A DNA stretch of 64,000 nucleotides, taken from the NCBI GenBank assembly GCA_031002005.1, contig CM061921.1, positions 145,919,283 to 145,983,282 on the forward strand, written 5' to 3'. How positions within the stretch are numbered: the first letter of the stretch is position 1; every line of letters starts with the position of its first letter. Under the pieces are notes generated by a model. The model saw only the letters and a program-made list of their open reading frames with translations. It had not been told where the DNA came from and ran no database searches. The translations under genes and the position numbers were made by a program. This DNA comes from Vandiemenella viatica (lineage: Eukaryota; Arthropoda; Insecta; Orthoptera; Morabidae). This document shows positions 1-11,800 of this stretch, piece by piece.

Positions 1-1056
1 ACATTGTTGTATGACACACTTGCAAGTTATAAGCTCCTGCTGATTTCCGTATCTGTCCTTGCATTCTCCATTAATTTGTTTTGCAAATATGTGAAGTTCT
101 TGACTACCCCAAGGCCTTTGTCCCACAATTTTATAGCCCCTTTTGATCTTTCTTCCCTTTTGTCAACATCACATTGCTCTCACAATAATCCTCATTCCTG
201 AATGCCTGATCGTTCCACTTACTTCATCTGGTGGCTGTTGAATCTCTTTTTTTACCCTTCTCTCAAACCACACTATCACTGGCAAATAGCATTACAATAA
301 TTTTTTACCTCTATATGTTTGGTTTTTTACCCTCCTTGTGGTATCATCCCTTGTAAATTATCTTTGTTTCTGTTTCAAATTGAACTGTTTTACCAACAGC
401 TTCAAAACATTCATTGTTGTTTTAGGAGTGGTCAATCATAAGAATAGCCTAAAATTATTTGTGTTTTAGGATAGTATGATTACATAGAATTCTATAGATA
501 CTTAGGGAGCTGTGAGATGTAGTCAGCCACCATCAAACTTCATCTGAAATGAATAAGGACTGTGTCAAATTAGGAACATTTAACTTCTTGACACTAATGA
601 ACAATGCGAAAAAACTGATTGAATTCATGAAAAAGAACATTGGTGTACTCCCTGAAACCACATCCCCATCCAAATTACAGAGGAGGGCCTACCAAAATAT
701 TCCAGTTAATCCTACGTCCTCAGTCTCAGATTATACTCACCTTTGTCACCCTAGCATACCCCACTTGCTAGTATTGTTAATTTATAATAATAGATTTTAT
801 TTTATAATTTAGTTTTGGTTTTTTATTTATTGTTTACCTTTTAGTAAATAATGTTTTTGCCTCTTTTACATGCCACTTTTTGATTTTATTTTGAATAATT
901 TCTTTCCGTGAATAACATTTTTTTAAATACTATTTCCAGTCAGATCATATTGGTTGAAACTACCATTCTTGTGACTTTGTTGTCTTGTAGATGCCCACAT
1001 GAGTTTGGTCACATGGTTCTATTTTCTTGTAGTAGGGCATGGCCTGATATATATAT

Positions 1057-1094
<38 letters not shown>

Positions 1095-1424
1095 TACCTG
1101 TTTGTGGAGTGTTTTGTTGCTGCTGCCCTCCTCTCTTTAGTGATTGGTGGGTATATTTTACCTTTCCATATAAATATCCCCTCTTGGCATTTGTTCCACT
1201 TTATTGTTGCTGAAAGAGAATGTAACCATACTTTAACTTAGTTAAAGAAAAAGCTGTTTAATTTGAAGTTAATAGCTGAAGGTTTATACAGATATGGGCA
1301 TAATCATCAAGCAAGATGTTCTTTATTTCTCATTCATATGAAAATGATGATTAATGCACTGATTAATACACTCTTCATCATGGAATATGAAATGTGTTGA
1401 GGATAATCACAGTAAGATGCTACC
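1..1424. other. AT-rich non-coding DNA, probably a Cerk intron
   Basis: No convincing coding exon or identifiable element was seen on either strand, apart from the TA dinucleotide tract near 1050-1094. Since the first visible Cerk exon has a 3' splice site at 2623, this is presumably intron sequence. Confidence 0.5.
1049..1095. repeat. (TA)n microsatellite
   Basis: Almost pure TA repeat with a single aaa interruption. Confidence 0.9.
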
Positions 1425-1662
1425 GAACGTGGTGGTTGAACGGTTAACCTTCTGGCCTTGCATCCAGGAGGACGTGGGTTCGAATCACCGTCTGGGCCTC
1501 CAGATTTGGGTTTTCCATTGTTTCCCCAAATCACTCCAGGCGAATGCCGGGATGCTTCCTCCAAAAATGCCATTGCCGAATTCCTTCCCATTCCTTGTCC
1601 CCAGTCCCATCCTGCCTCTAATGACCTTAGCCTTCGATGAGGCATAAAGTTGTAAAAAAAAA
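1425..1662 (+). repeat. SINE family A, full-length-like copy
   Basis: The tRNA-like head has a box A-like ggtggttgaacggttaac and a box B gtgggttcgaatc. The body contains the shared core gggttttccattgtttcccc and aggcgaatgccgggatg, and the 3' end reads cgatgaggcataaag before an A-rich tail. The same order recurs at 46775-47000 and, decayed, at five other sites in the window. It is a Pol III-type retroposon that moves with LINE help (family knowledge). Confidence 0.88.
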
Positions 1663-1754
1663 AAGTAAGACGCTACATCTAAAGGCAGAAATTTGAAGCA
1701 AACGCACAGTTATTGAAAAGTGTATCACTGTTGTATGACAGTGCCTGCCTTAAG

Positions 1755-2012
1755 GGTTCTGCTCACACTATTCCAATATTACAGAAGCTATACTCAGAGT
1801 TAATGGAACATCATCTATATAATTCTGTCCTTGCCCCTATGGACTATCACCTGTTTGGTGTATTAACAGATACTTTAAGAGGCTGCTGATTTGCCACAGG
1901 CCAAGATGCGAAGGAAGCAGTACACACACATCTTGTTTCTCAACAGAAACATGTTTTATGTGGGTATAAAAAAGCTTGTATTGAATGGAATTTCATTGTG
2001 AATAACTGTTGA
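1755..2012 (+). pseudogene. Mariner transposase C-terminal relic
   Basis: From 1809 one frame reads LAPMDYHLFGVLTDTLRGC, then an in-frame TGA at the position of a conserved Arg (RG-x-RFA), then FATGQDAKEAVHTHLVSQQK and finally KKACIEWN. This is the DD34D-type mariner catalytic end (SPxDYHLF, RFA, EAVxxWLxSQ-like). The usual PPYSPDLAP has decayed to NSVLAPMD. Only the C-terminal third is seen; no terminal inverted repeats were found nearby. Confidence 0.8.
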
Positions 2013-2623
2013 CTGACCCTTGTTATTAAAACCATGTCGAAGGAACAGGAGGTATAACAAGTATTTTTCATTTGTACAAACATTATTATAACTAATTTTA
2101 TATTCTACCCATCATTCAATCAACTAGAATTTTAACCCCATGACATCATGAAGGGTTTGTGGAGAAATCTTGATTTTAACAAATAACCTCCCAGAGTTTT
2201 TGAGCCTGTTACATACAAAATATTGAAGAACGGGAAGAATAGAACATCATGTAAATTTTACCAGTAAAAGTTGTTTACACACTAACATCTTCCAATAGTA
2301 GCTATATATTTTTACATGAGATTTTCCTAATTCTACTCAAATAATAATAAAAAAAAATATCAGTATTCGGATGTTGTACTTGTGTTGTATTCCTATTTTT
2401 TATATCTATATTTTTCAAGAGAGATAAATAAAAAGAGAACTCAGGAGAAACTGAATTGCAGTCTAGACAATCAGGGGTAAATAGTTCATAAGTATGAAAT
2501 CTCAAATTGAAACAAACTGAATTATGTAATGGTGACTGAAATTGTTTCTTAGTTATAACATATATGAATATAAAGGTGCACATTTCTTTAATGAGATTTT
2601 AACTGATAGCCTGTCTTGTTCAG
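2013..2623. other. Intron sequence, no feature seen
   Basis: AT-rich, running into the acceptor of Cerk exon a. No exon or repeat was recognised. Confidence 0.5.
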
Positions 2624-2807
2624 GTGTTTAATGGTCTAGTTCTACGAGCAGCACGCGATGCAGGTGTAGATCACAACGACCCAGAGGCCCAACTGCCACC
2701 TCCCCCTCTGAGAGTAGGTGTTGTGCCAGGAGGTTCCACAAACACCATGGCCTACTGCTTGCATGGCACCACGGATGTTCAGACTGCTGTCATACACATT
2801 CTACTCG
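2624..2807 (+). CDS. Cerk: Cerk exon a: end of DAGK catalytic domain
   Basis: Acceptor cttgttcag before 2624 and donor G|gtatt after 2807; enters in phase 0 and leaves in phase 1. It encodes 61 residues starting VFNGLVLRAARDAG and ending AVIHILLG. It contains VPGGSTNTMAYCLHGTTD, the part of the diacylglycerol-kinase fold that follows the GGDG loop in CERK. The loop GVDHNDPEAQLPPPPLRVG corresponds to the variable insert between GLIGR-like and RIGIIP-like segments of vertebrate CERK. Confidence 0.94.
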
Positions 2808-5800
2808 GTATTAATTTTTCAGTTCAAAATTACTAAAAGTTTATATCATAGACTTACAATTAGAAATATTTTCTAATACTGATTGGAGTAAGTGTGGCTG
2901 TTAATGCTTTACTCCATGTCACTGTGTTTTACTTAATCATAAGTTAGGAGATAAATTTCTCCTAGAGTGATGAACTATGAATGAGATGTAGACACATTTT
3001 TTGATGTGTTTGAAGAATATTTTTTCTAGTTTGTTGAATCATTTAGAACCACAATTTTGTTTCCTTATTTTCCCTAACAAAAAGTGATTTAAAAAAAATA
3101 ATAATCCAATTTATTCAGAAGAAATAAGAGTGGCAGTAAAATGGTTTTCTTCATCCCTGCTATACCAATTGGTGTAAATTTTCTTGATTTCTGACCATAA
3201 TGAAAATTTTCCACGTTGTCTTTGTCTATTACATACCAGTATCCTTGCTATCTTTTCTTTATGTTAGAATAGGATGCTCTGGTTCTGATAATGGCAGTAA
3301 ATATTTTGCAAGATATCTCTCTTCTCATCATATTTGTCCCTAAGTTCTCTTAGAATGGGGTGGAAATTTAACTCAAATGGCAGTCATTTCATTGTTTCCT
3401 GAACTCTGCAACCAAAGACAAAGCCCTGGAGGCTGAATTACTGCTGTTGTAGTGAATTACTCACAAAGGAGTCTCCTTGTAAATGGATGCCATGTTGAAT
3501 AATGTTCCAGTGTGTCATCTTTGTGTGTAGTTGGAAGCATCCCATTAAGATGGAAAACTGGAATTTATTGATGGAAAAGGATTCAGAAGAAAATGGGAAA
3601 CTACTACTTTAATGACACAAGGAGTATCTGAGAGTATCTGAGAGAATGTAAATTATGGTGGCTTTGTCCTGAGTAAAATTTTCCAGAAGTATGATTGTCA
3701 CCATTTTAATGTTTCCCTTTAGGAAGAAGTCATTAGCATTCAAAATGCAAAAACTCTTTACGAATCAGAATATGTAATGTTATAAGTTTGGGTAAGGCAG
3801 TTATGTTAAAGAAACACATAAAAATCTAAAATTACATTAAAATTGTCTGGATTACATAAAGTAGTGGAAAGATGCACAAGATTTTTTGATGCTCAAATAA
3901 CAGAATAATAAACACTAATACCTCTACAAGAGTAATTTTTACAGTGAATAAGAAAACATGAAAACTGATATGTTACTATAATAGAATTAAACTAATGATG
4001 GTAAAAAGCTAATCAACCACCAATCAGTTTAATATTAGTATAAAGCTTCACATAAAAATAATGATGAAATGGAGAAAAATATAAAACGAAACTGAAGAGC
4101 TCATTTTTTTCTCTCTTTCTGCATATGTTGTTTCCATCAACTGTGGATAGTTGTTACCCTTCCACCACTCTGGTATTTTAGGACTCGTTCTTTTTCTTAT
4201 AACCTTATTTAAATATGCTGTAACAATGTATGGTGGGGCTTGATAGATTTGGAAATTATCCTATAGGAGGAGTGTAACTGTCACTATATGTTTATGAATA
4301 ATGTAAGCTTTATTATGAGAGTTAATTGTTGATACTTTTATTTAAAAGATAATTTTTGAGACAGGAACAGAAGATTTCTCACCATTTGCCTAGCCTAAAA
4401 GCTGCAATCAAGACGGGTGGTACACCAGGTCCAAAGTTTGAAGATGACTTTCCCATGTTCCACAGTGTGGGGCCTTAGGATATCATAGCTGAGTTGGTAG
4501 GCAGAAGAACTAATTAAGTTATACACTGTTATAATCTGTAAATTATAGAAAATCAGGGTGCTATAGAAAGAGAGAATAAAGGAAAGAACATTGTAGGGAA
4601 TTTTGTCAAAAGAGAAACAAATTAGCAATGAAGTAGATTGTTAGAATTATATAAAAATATAAACTAACTGTAACAATTTAAGAAGTATACAAGAAGAATA
4701 CAAAGCTTGGAAGATAAAAGAGGACATCAGATACACTATTTAATGTCTAAAATTTACGGAAACTACATTTATTTATATAAAGCATCCATGGCAGTGAATA
4801 TTGCCTTTTATCACAATCTGGAAATTATGCCATTTAAACTGAAATTTGAGAGCATATGTACACTACTAAAAGCAAAGATACAGGAAGTGGACAAGCTTAG
4901 AAATAATTCACATGATCCTAATCATAGAGAGAAAAAACTTTAAATTTTGGCTAAAGGAAAAAAAATTAAAGTATTCAACTAAAGAAGAGTGAAACACATC
5001 AAAGAGAAGTACCTGATTAAAACTGATAATGAATTATTCAACATTAGAAAGAAGAAAACCAAAAGCCATGAATCATAGATAAAATATTCAATCTGACAGC
5101 TCAGAAGAGAAAGCACTAACACAGGCTGGAAGAACAGCAGATCAATCTATTAGTATAATAGACAAGATGTAGCGTGTAGCACCTACGTCATGTCACGCGG
5201 TGACGTCAAGCTATGATGTTGCGATACGACGTCACGCTTTACGATATTATTTGTGGGAGTGCGCATTATTTAATATCATTTCCAAGCAACAGTGAATAAA
5301 TTAACTCACAGAACACTGAAATAAAAGTATGTATTGCGTTAAAATTGATATATCAATCATTAGATGCTTATATTTACGTAATATTCTTTTGATATATTGA
5401 AGTATTCCTTAAATTCTTTGTTTATAGATATTGTTGTAAGATAAAAGCTTTGTATTTCGAGCATCAATGCTGAGAAAAATTTGGTCAAAGTATTACTTAC
5501 GATGGATCAGAATTACAACTGGCATTTGACGCTACGGCAGAAGGCATGAATAATTCAGCTTTTTTTCAAAATAATTTAAACTGTACCCTATTATTGAAAT
5601 TATTAATTCGTTTGAACCGAAATACTTGCCCACTCATCTCGAATTGTGCAGCCTACACTACAATTAATAATGTAAGTTTATCAGATTTATTTTAATCTTC
5701 TTTGATTTCACTGAGTAATATTACTGAGGCTATTACATATTTCCGCAATGTGTAACTATGACAGCTATTCGAACATTGTAATATCGGTCTGAATCACGTT

Positions 5801-8800
5801 GCAGATTTTTGGTTTATTACCTTTCTTTTTTGTTGAATGTTTTTTGATGAAATTTATGTTGTTGCGTAATGTATCTCATCAATGAATTGTCGTTTTGGTC
5901 GGAAAACTATTGCACACGTTCGTTTTGTGATATTATTGGCTATGGCAAAATAAAAAATAGGCCCAAAGAATTGTGCTATTCATTTGAAATTTACCAAATA
6001 CGTTCCTATGGTCATATCTTTTAAGAAAAAGTGTACATGAAAGCAAAAGGCAGCTTACGTTAGACGTGAAGCAACATGAAAATTATGAATTAACACAACA
6101 CAAAACCGCCAATTCAAATATTCACGTCAAAGATAGCATCTGTACAGCAACAACTGTAAAAACGCTGGCAACGTTTCTTGATAGGATATAAATATATTCC
6201 TGTGTTGTATAATTCACTTCTTACAACAACTTATTTTATGCTTATGTCGCGATACATGACATCACCATCAAAGCGCATATTACCCGAGATTGTGGTTAGG
6301 TTGAAATCCAGCCTAGACAAAAATAAATAAAGAACCTTATCACAGCAATAGCATGTTGAATTTAGCTATTATCAGTTATTTAAGCAGGTTTCATAAGCAC
6401 TATGTCACGTTTTGATATCATGAATCATGATGTAAACTACTCCCGTATGTGGTTAGTTTTAAAATGCAACCTGGACCAGGATAGCAACCGAAACCTTTTG
6501 TCATAGCGCCAGGCAATAGGAATTGCATTTATTTTATAACAATTCAATTTATTTCAACAATTGCTAAGAAAGGAATTGCTACAATACTGAAAGAAAAGTA
6601 TGAATTTTGTTTAAATTGTCATATTGATTATTAGTTGCTTTTTTTAGTGATATGATTACTTGGTTTGAATGAAAGAAGTTCCAAATTGTTCGCGATCTAT
6701 GCAACCTAATCCACAATTGAAACTAATATTACATGACGTAAGAAGTTAAGATTTATTTTTAGCATCCTTCGTTTTCACTGGGGTCATTATTTCAGCCGAA
6801 TGTAAGCTGTGCCAGGCGTTAAAACATCGATCTTCATCACAGACAATAAGAAAGTTGTAAGAAACTGTGAAGATTTTGGATCAAGTTTGTATCGCATGAT
6901 GCATGATTAGTATAGATGCATGATGACATTGACATGCGATTCAGGGAATGTATAAATTCGCGTGTGAATGAAGCTTTGATTTTCTACCGGCTATATTGGC
7001 AAAGATTGAAGTTAGGCTGAAACGCAACCTGGACCAAATTGACAACTGAATCTTTTTGCTACATCACAAGGGACGAGAAATTACAGCATAGTGAGCTTTA
7101 TTTTATAAAAATTTCTATTTAGGTTAACAACCAAAAATAAATCAATTGCCAGAACAGTCCGTTAAACTCGTCATTTTTGACGGTTTTTTTGGCTAGTATA
7201 TTATGAATGAAGTAAACCTGAAAACACAGAGACTTATTGATGGGGTCAGTATGTTCTCATCCATCCTCAATGCTAAGTCTCTCATCTACTTGCAAGAATA
7301 AGGTTCAATACCAAAATATTGTGTTACACATTTTCAGCTTTTTTTTTGTGTTCTTCAGCCCTAGCCACCATCATCTATGGTAAGTGTTTGGTTGAATTTT
7401 CCTACCCTTTCTTAATCTAAAAATTATTTAGGCTGATATCAAAATGTTACCTGATAGAATTCTCTTGAAACTGCCATCATTATGTTAAGGAAGAGCAACA
7501 GGCAAACACGAAAACTGTTTTGCTATGTAAGACTGGAGGTTTTCTCGGCGTTGCAAATGAATAAAATTTTCTCAGCTAACTAGCTGTGTTAGTCCATCAA
7601 TTAAACACGGCGTTTTGGCGGTTACAAACTCTGCCGCCATTGTCAAGTGACTGACGTTTTGGCGGTTACAAACCCTGCCGCCATTGTCAAGTGACTGACA
7701 ATGGCGGCAGAGATTGTGACCACCGAAACATGGTGTTTAATTAATGGACTAACTCGGCTAGTTAACGGAGAAAATTTTATTCAACCATTACACTGTTTGT
7801 AAGACACAGTTTGCTTCAACACTGCTAATTAAGATAATTTACAAAATAATAAAAAGGAAGGGGGCAGAGATGTTAGATGAAGATCAATATGGGTTTAGGA
7901 TAAACCAAGGCAATTACAATTTGTGACTTCTAATTTTACTAGATATTGAGGGAAGGTCAACACTTGTGCACATTAATTATTGCTTAACTATTCACAAAAT
8001 TAGATTGTTATTAATGTATTGGTGGAAATCAACATTCCAGTTGACTGAGGATATAGCAAAAGGCCCCCAGACGTACACCACAAATAAATAACATTATCGT
8101 TTCCCTTATCTTGACCAGCAAACTGAATAAAACAAATTTTATATTTTGCTGCTTGTCAAATCATCTTACCTGTTTCCTTGACATTTTCAATTATTTTCAC
8201 CTTCTAATGCAGTGTAGAGCAGAGTACATTGTACTGAGACACTTGTTGGTTCCGATTTCCATTGTGGCAAGAACATGTTCCAAATTCATAATATGTATGT
8301 TTTACATTTTTTGTTTATCAATGTCACAAAAAAGTATTTTAAAACACGTTGTCCTGTATTTTCAGGAGACAGCCGTGGCTTAGATCTTTGCAGTGTACAT
8401 AGCAATGGGAACCTGTTACATTATTATTCAAGTGTAATTTCATATGGCTACTTAGGAGATGTATTACGAGATAGTGAAAAGTTCCGTTGGATGGGTCCCA
8501 AGAGATATGATTATTCAGGTAAGTTCAATTATTGTGGATTATGATCGCAGTTTTGATTGAGGTACAAAAAATAATTTGTTTCATTTAGGTTTTTGTGTAT
8601 GATGCACTGACAGACAGTGTTTAGCATTTTGTATGTGTATTGGGGGGGGGGGGGGGAGGCAGTGCAGTATGATTGTATGGATTCTGTTTATTTTCAAATG
8701 TCTTGCTGCAGTTTTCAATGTGGTTGTTTACAATGAGCCATGCTTTCAGCTAACTGATAGAGCTTCCTGATAGTGTCTAACTGGTAATCAAAAGGTCCCC

Positions 8801-11800
8801 AATTTGAATCCCTGTCTCAGCAGGGGTTTACATAGGCCCTTACCCTGATGTTTACCTTTGGCACAGCTTGCTGTGTAAGGTGAAGTATGCCAGAATGCTT
8901 CCGTGGCTCAGATTCCACATTAAACAATAGGTCCCCTATACCTCGGTAGGATTACTGGGCTAAGCTAGACAGCTACGATAGGGGTGGATTGCATAGCCAC
9001 ATGAAACTGTGTCACCAGGTCATTGTTTACACACAAATTTACTTTAGATTACTGATCTGCATGATTTCAAGGGAGTTTTTCAGGCCCAATCAGATTCATT
9101 TCTTTTTAGTATCGTATCAGTGGTATGAGTTTTGATGAGATAATGTCAAACGTATGATGAACCCTGTCATTATAGAATTTATAAATATAACCAAGTAATA
9201 ATTGATGACTTTAAAACTTAATAATTAATTAAGATATAACTGTTTACTAATGTGCAACCAAGGCTCTTTTCTGTAAACATTAGTTGCTAATATTATTGGT
9301 TTTAATAATGATATCATGTAATGTTCTACAGCACAAAGCTCTTTCCACATGACATTGATGCAAAAATATTTAATCTGATCTAGAACTCAAATACTGTGTT
9401 TGGGAACACAGAATGGTAATTGTCAATGTTTTAAATAGCTCTCCCACTGTGTTTTGCATTCTATAAATTTTGTTTTACACTTCAGGTTTCCAAAAGACTA
9501 ATCCATCAAGGACTGATAATGAGTACTCTAAAAACAGTTGGTTCATTATACACAAAATGAAATATACTTTTATGTATATAGTTTCATGGATATTTATATG
9601 AAATCTACTATTAAGTTACTTTCAAACAAAACCTCTCAATCTGATGTTAGGGTGGACATTATTTGACCCTGTTCTTGCCATCCATGTTTCAATGTCCCAA
9701 ACTAATAGCAGGTAAATGGAGGTATGGTTCTCAGAGAATATAGCTGATTTTTTTCATACTTCTTGTCCTGAACACTCTCCTGCCTAAAATGTCCTTATAA
9801 TTGACAAGCTATGGATATGTATCACATTGATTTGCCGTTCAAACCCTACACGAGATAGTGGCGAAGACAGAACTAAAGCTATTGTTAAAAAGACCAAATA
9901 TTTTGAGAGTTGGCACCTTAGAAAAGCCCATCTCATGGCCATCTTTGGCAGATTAGAAAATTTCATTGATTCCAGTACCTTGATAAATGCATTCACCCCA
10001 ATGGCAGAGATGGAACCTACCTCTTAGATAGATATGCAAAACTCAACGCAGCACAAAACCATTAAAAAGAAGTATATTTTGTAGAATGCTTAACTCCATC
10101 ATTACAAAACTGTTGTCATACCTCAATTTTTATACACTCCAAGACCTTGCAAATGAACAAGAAAGGCGCCATAGATGAAATGGAAAAAGCTGAATGACAT
10201 ATCCTGGGGAAAATTCATGGACCAAGAGTGCTCCTGGACCAAACCAACTGACTGAAAGTGATCTCCGAATTATACCACCTGTTAGAAATGGCTAAAACCA
10301 GCATGTGACATAGGTGGCTGACATCTTAGGGGCTCCTTCTGAGAATGGACATTAACAGGTTTACCACGAAAATCTTCTCACTTATCAAAAGCTATAAGAC
10401 AGGAAGCGTGTGATTCAATGAGGTACAAAAAGACTTGGAATCTGCTGGGATTTCTGATACTGATGTTGAAGATTGCTCAAAATTGTGTAGTATGGTTAAA
10501 TCTTAGTCCCCTCTACCAAAAGTTACAATATCTTCAAAACTCATTTTATAGGAGAGAAAGAAAAAATTGTTAGCTGCGCCTAACGGGCATCAGGAACAAA
10601 AGTGACCATTCAAAAGGAACTAGTCATCAGCGCTCCATAGTAGGCTTGAATCAATAATAATAAAATGGTGTTTTTTTTAATAAAAGTTGAACAACCATGA
10701 TTTGTGCAGACAGCACATGCTACAGATCTGAACCGAAAATAGATTTGCAAAATAATATTTTCAAATATTTTTTGCTTCTTAAAAGTAGTTCATCAGGCAT
10801 GGTATATAGGAGGATGCAGGTTCAATCATCATCTGGCAATCAAAATTTCAGTTTTCCATTGTTTCCTGTAAATCACTCTAGGCTTATGGCTCATTTCAAA
10901 GGCCATGAGTGAATTCTTTTCTATTTGTCACTATCCTTTCCTGCCTCTATCTAGATTTCAATGAAGCATAAAGTCTTTTTATTATTATTGTGTTCAATAA
11001 GTAGAAAATTTAAAATTCCTAGGCTTTTTAATCTGCCCCTGATCTGTGGCACAGAAAGGAGTTTAATGTTTTGGTACATGTATTTTAATAATTTACTAGT
11101 ATATAAAATGCATAAGTACAGCTATCTTTGCTACTCAGAATAATTTTGGGGGCAAGTCAATACCTAGGATCTAGTACAGAAGTGTGCCGCATTAATTATG
11201 TGTAGAACATCCTACAAAAATATGTTCAACCAGCCAGGAATCTTGACAAATGTCTTGGAGTGTGTTTATATATTTGTTTCTTTTGCTGCTAAGAATTTTT
11301 CTCCATATGACATGACTACAAAACTAGAAATAAACACATTCTTTATAAGTATCTTTAAGTTGTTATCTGTGGTAGGGCGGATCAAGGATTTTGGTTTGGG
11401 AGGGGCTTGATTCGGACAAGTCTTTATAGTATCCTTGGATTGCGATTGCTGCCCCTTTGAAAGATCAGGAGAGCTAAAAAAAAAAACAACTGCAGAATTA
11501 CGATGTCGGGGAGTGGACCTAGATACTTTTGGGCCCCCTAGCTCCCCCCCCCCTGTATACGTCCCCAATCTGTGGCACAGAAAGGAGTTGGATGTTCTGG
11601 TATATACATTTTTAATAATTTACTAGTGAATACCAAACATTTCTCAGATGACAGTACAGAATCAAGAAAAAACAAGGATTTCTTTTCTAGACAACTTCTT
11701 CTTTCCACCAAAGGGTTTACAAATGGGTACAATTAATCAAAATTGTACATCTGGACCATTTAATGTAACATACTTTGACATCATTTTAAATCAATATAGA

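Noticed and set aside
549..812. Open frame of 87 residues with LGTFNFLTLMNNAKKLIEFM
   Set aside because: Slightly LINE-like at its start but no following motif; composition becomes AT-driven. Not enough to call.
1430..1495. Functional tRNA genes at SINE heads
   Set aside because: Box A and box B words are present but the cloverleaf does not close and the units continue into SINE bodies repeated elsewhere.
7611..7698. Two-copy 44-bp repeat as a minisatellite
   Set aside because: Better explained as an internal duplication of the foldback arm, since the right arm carries the inverse of the same unit.
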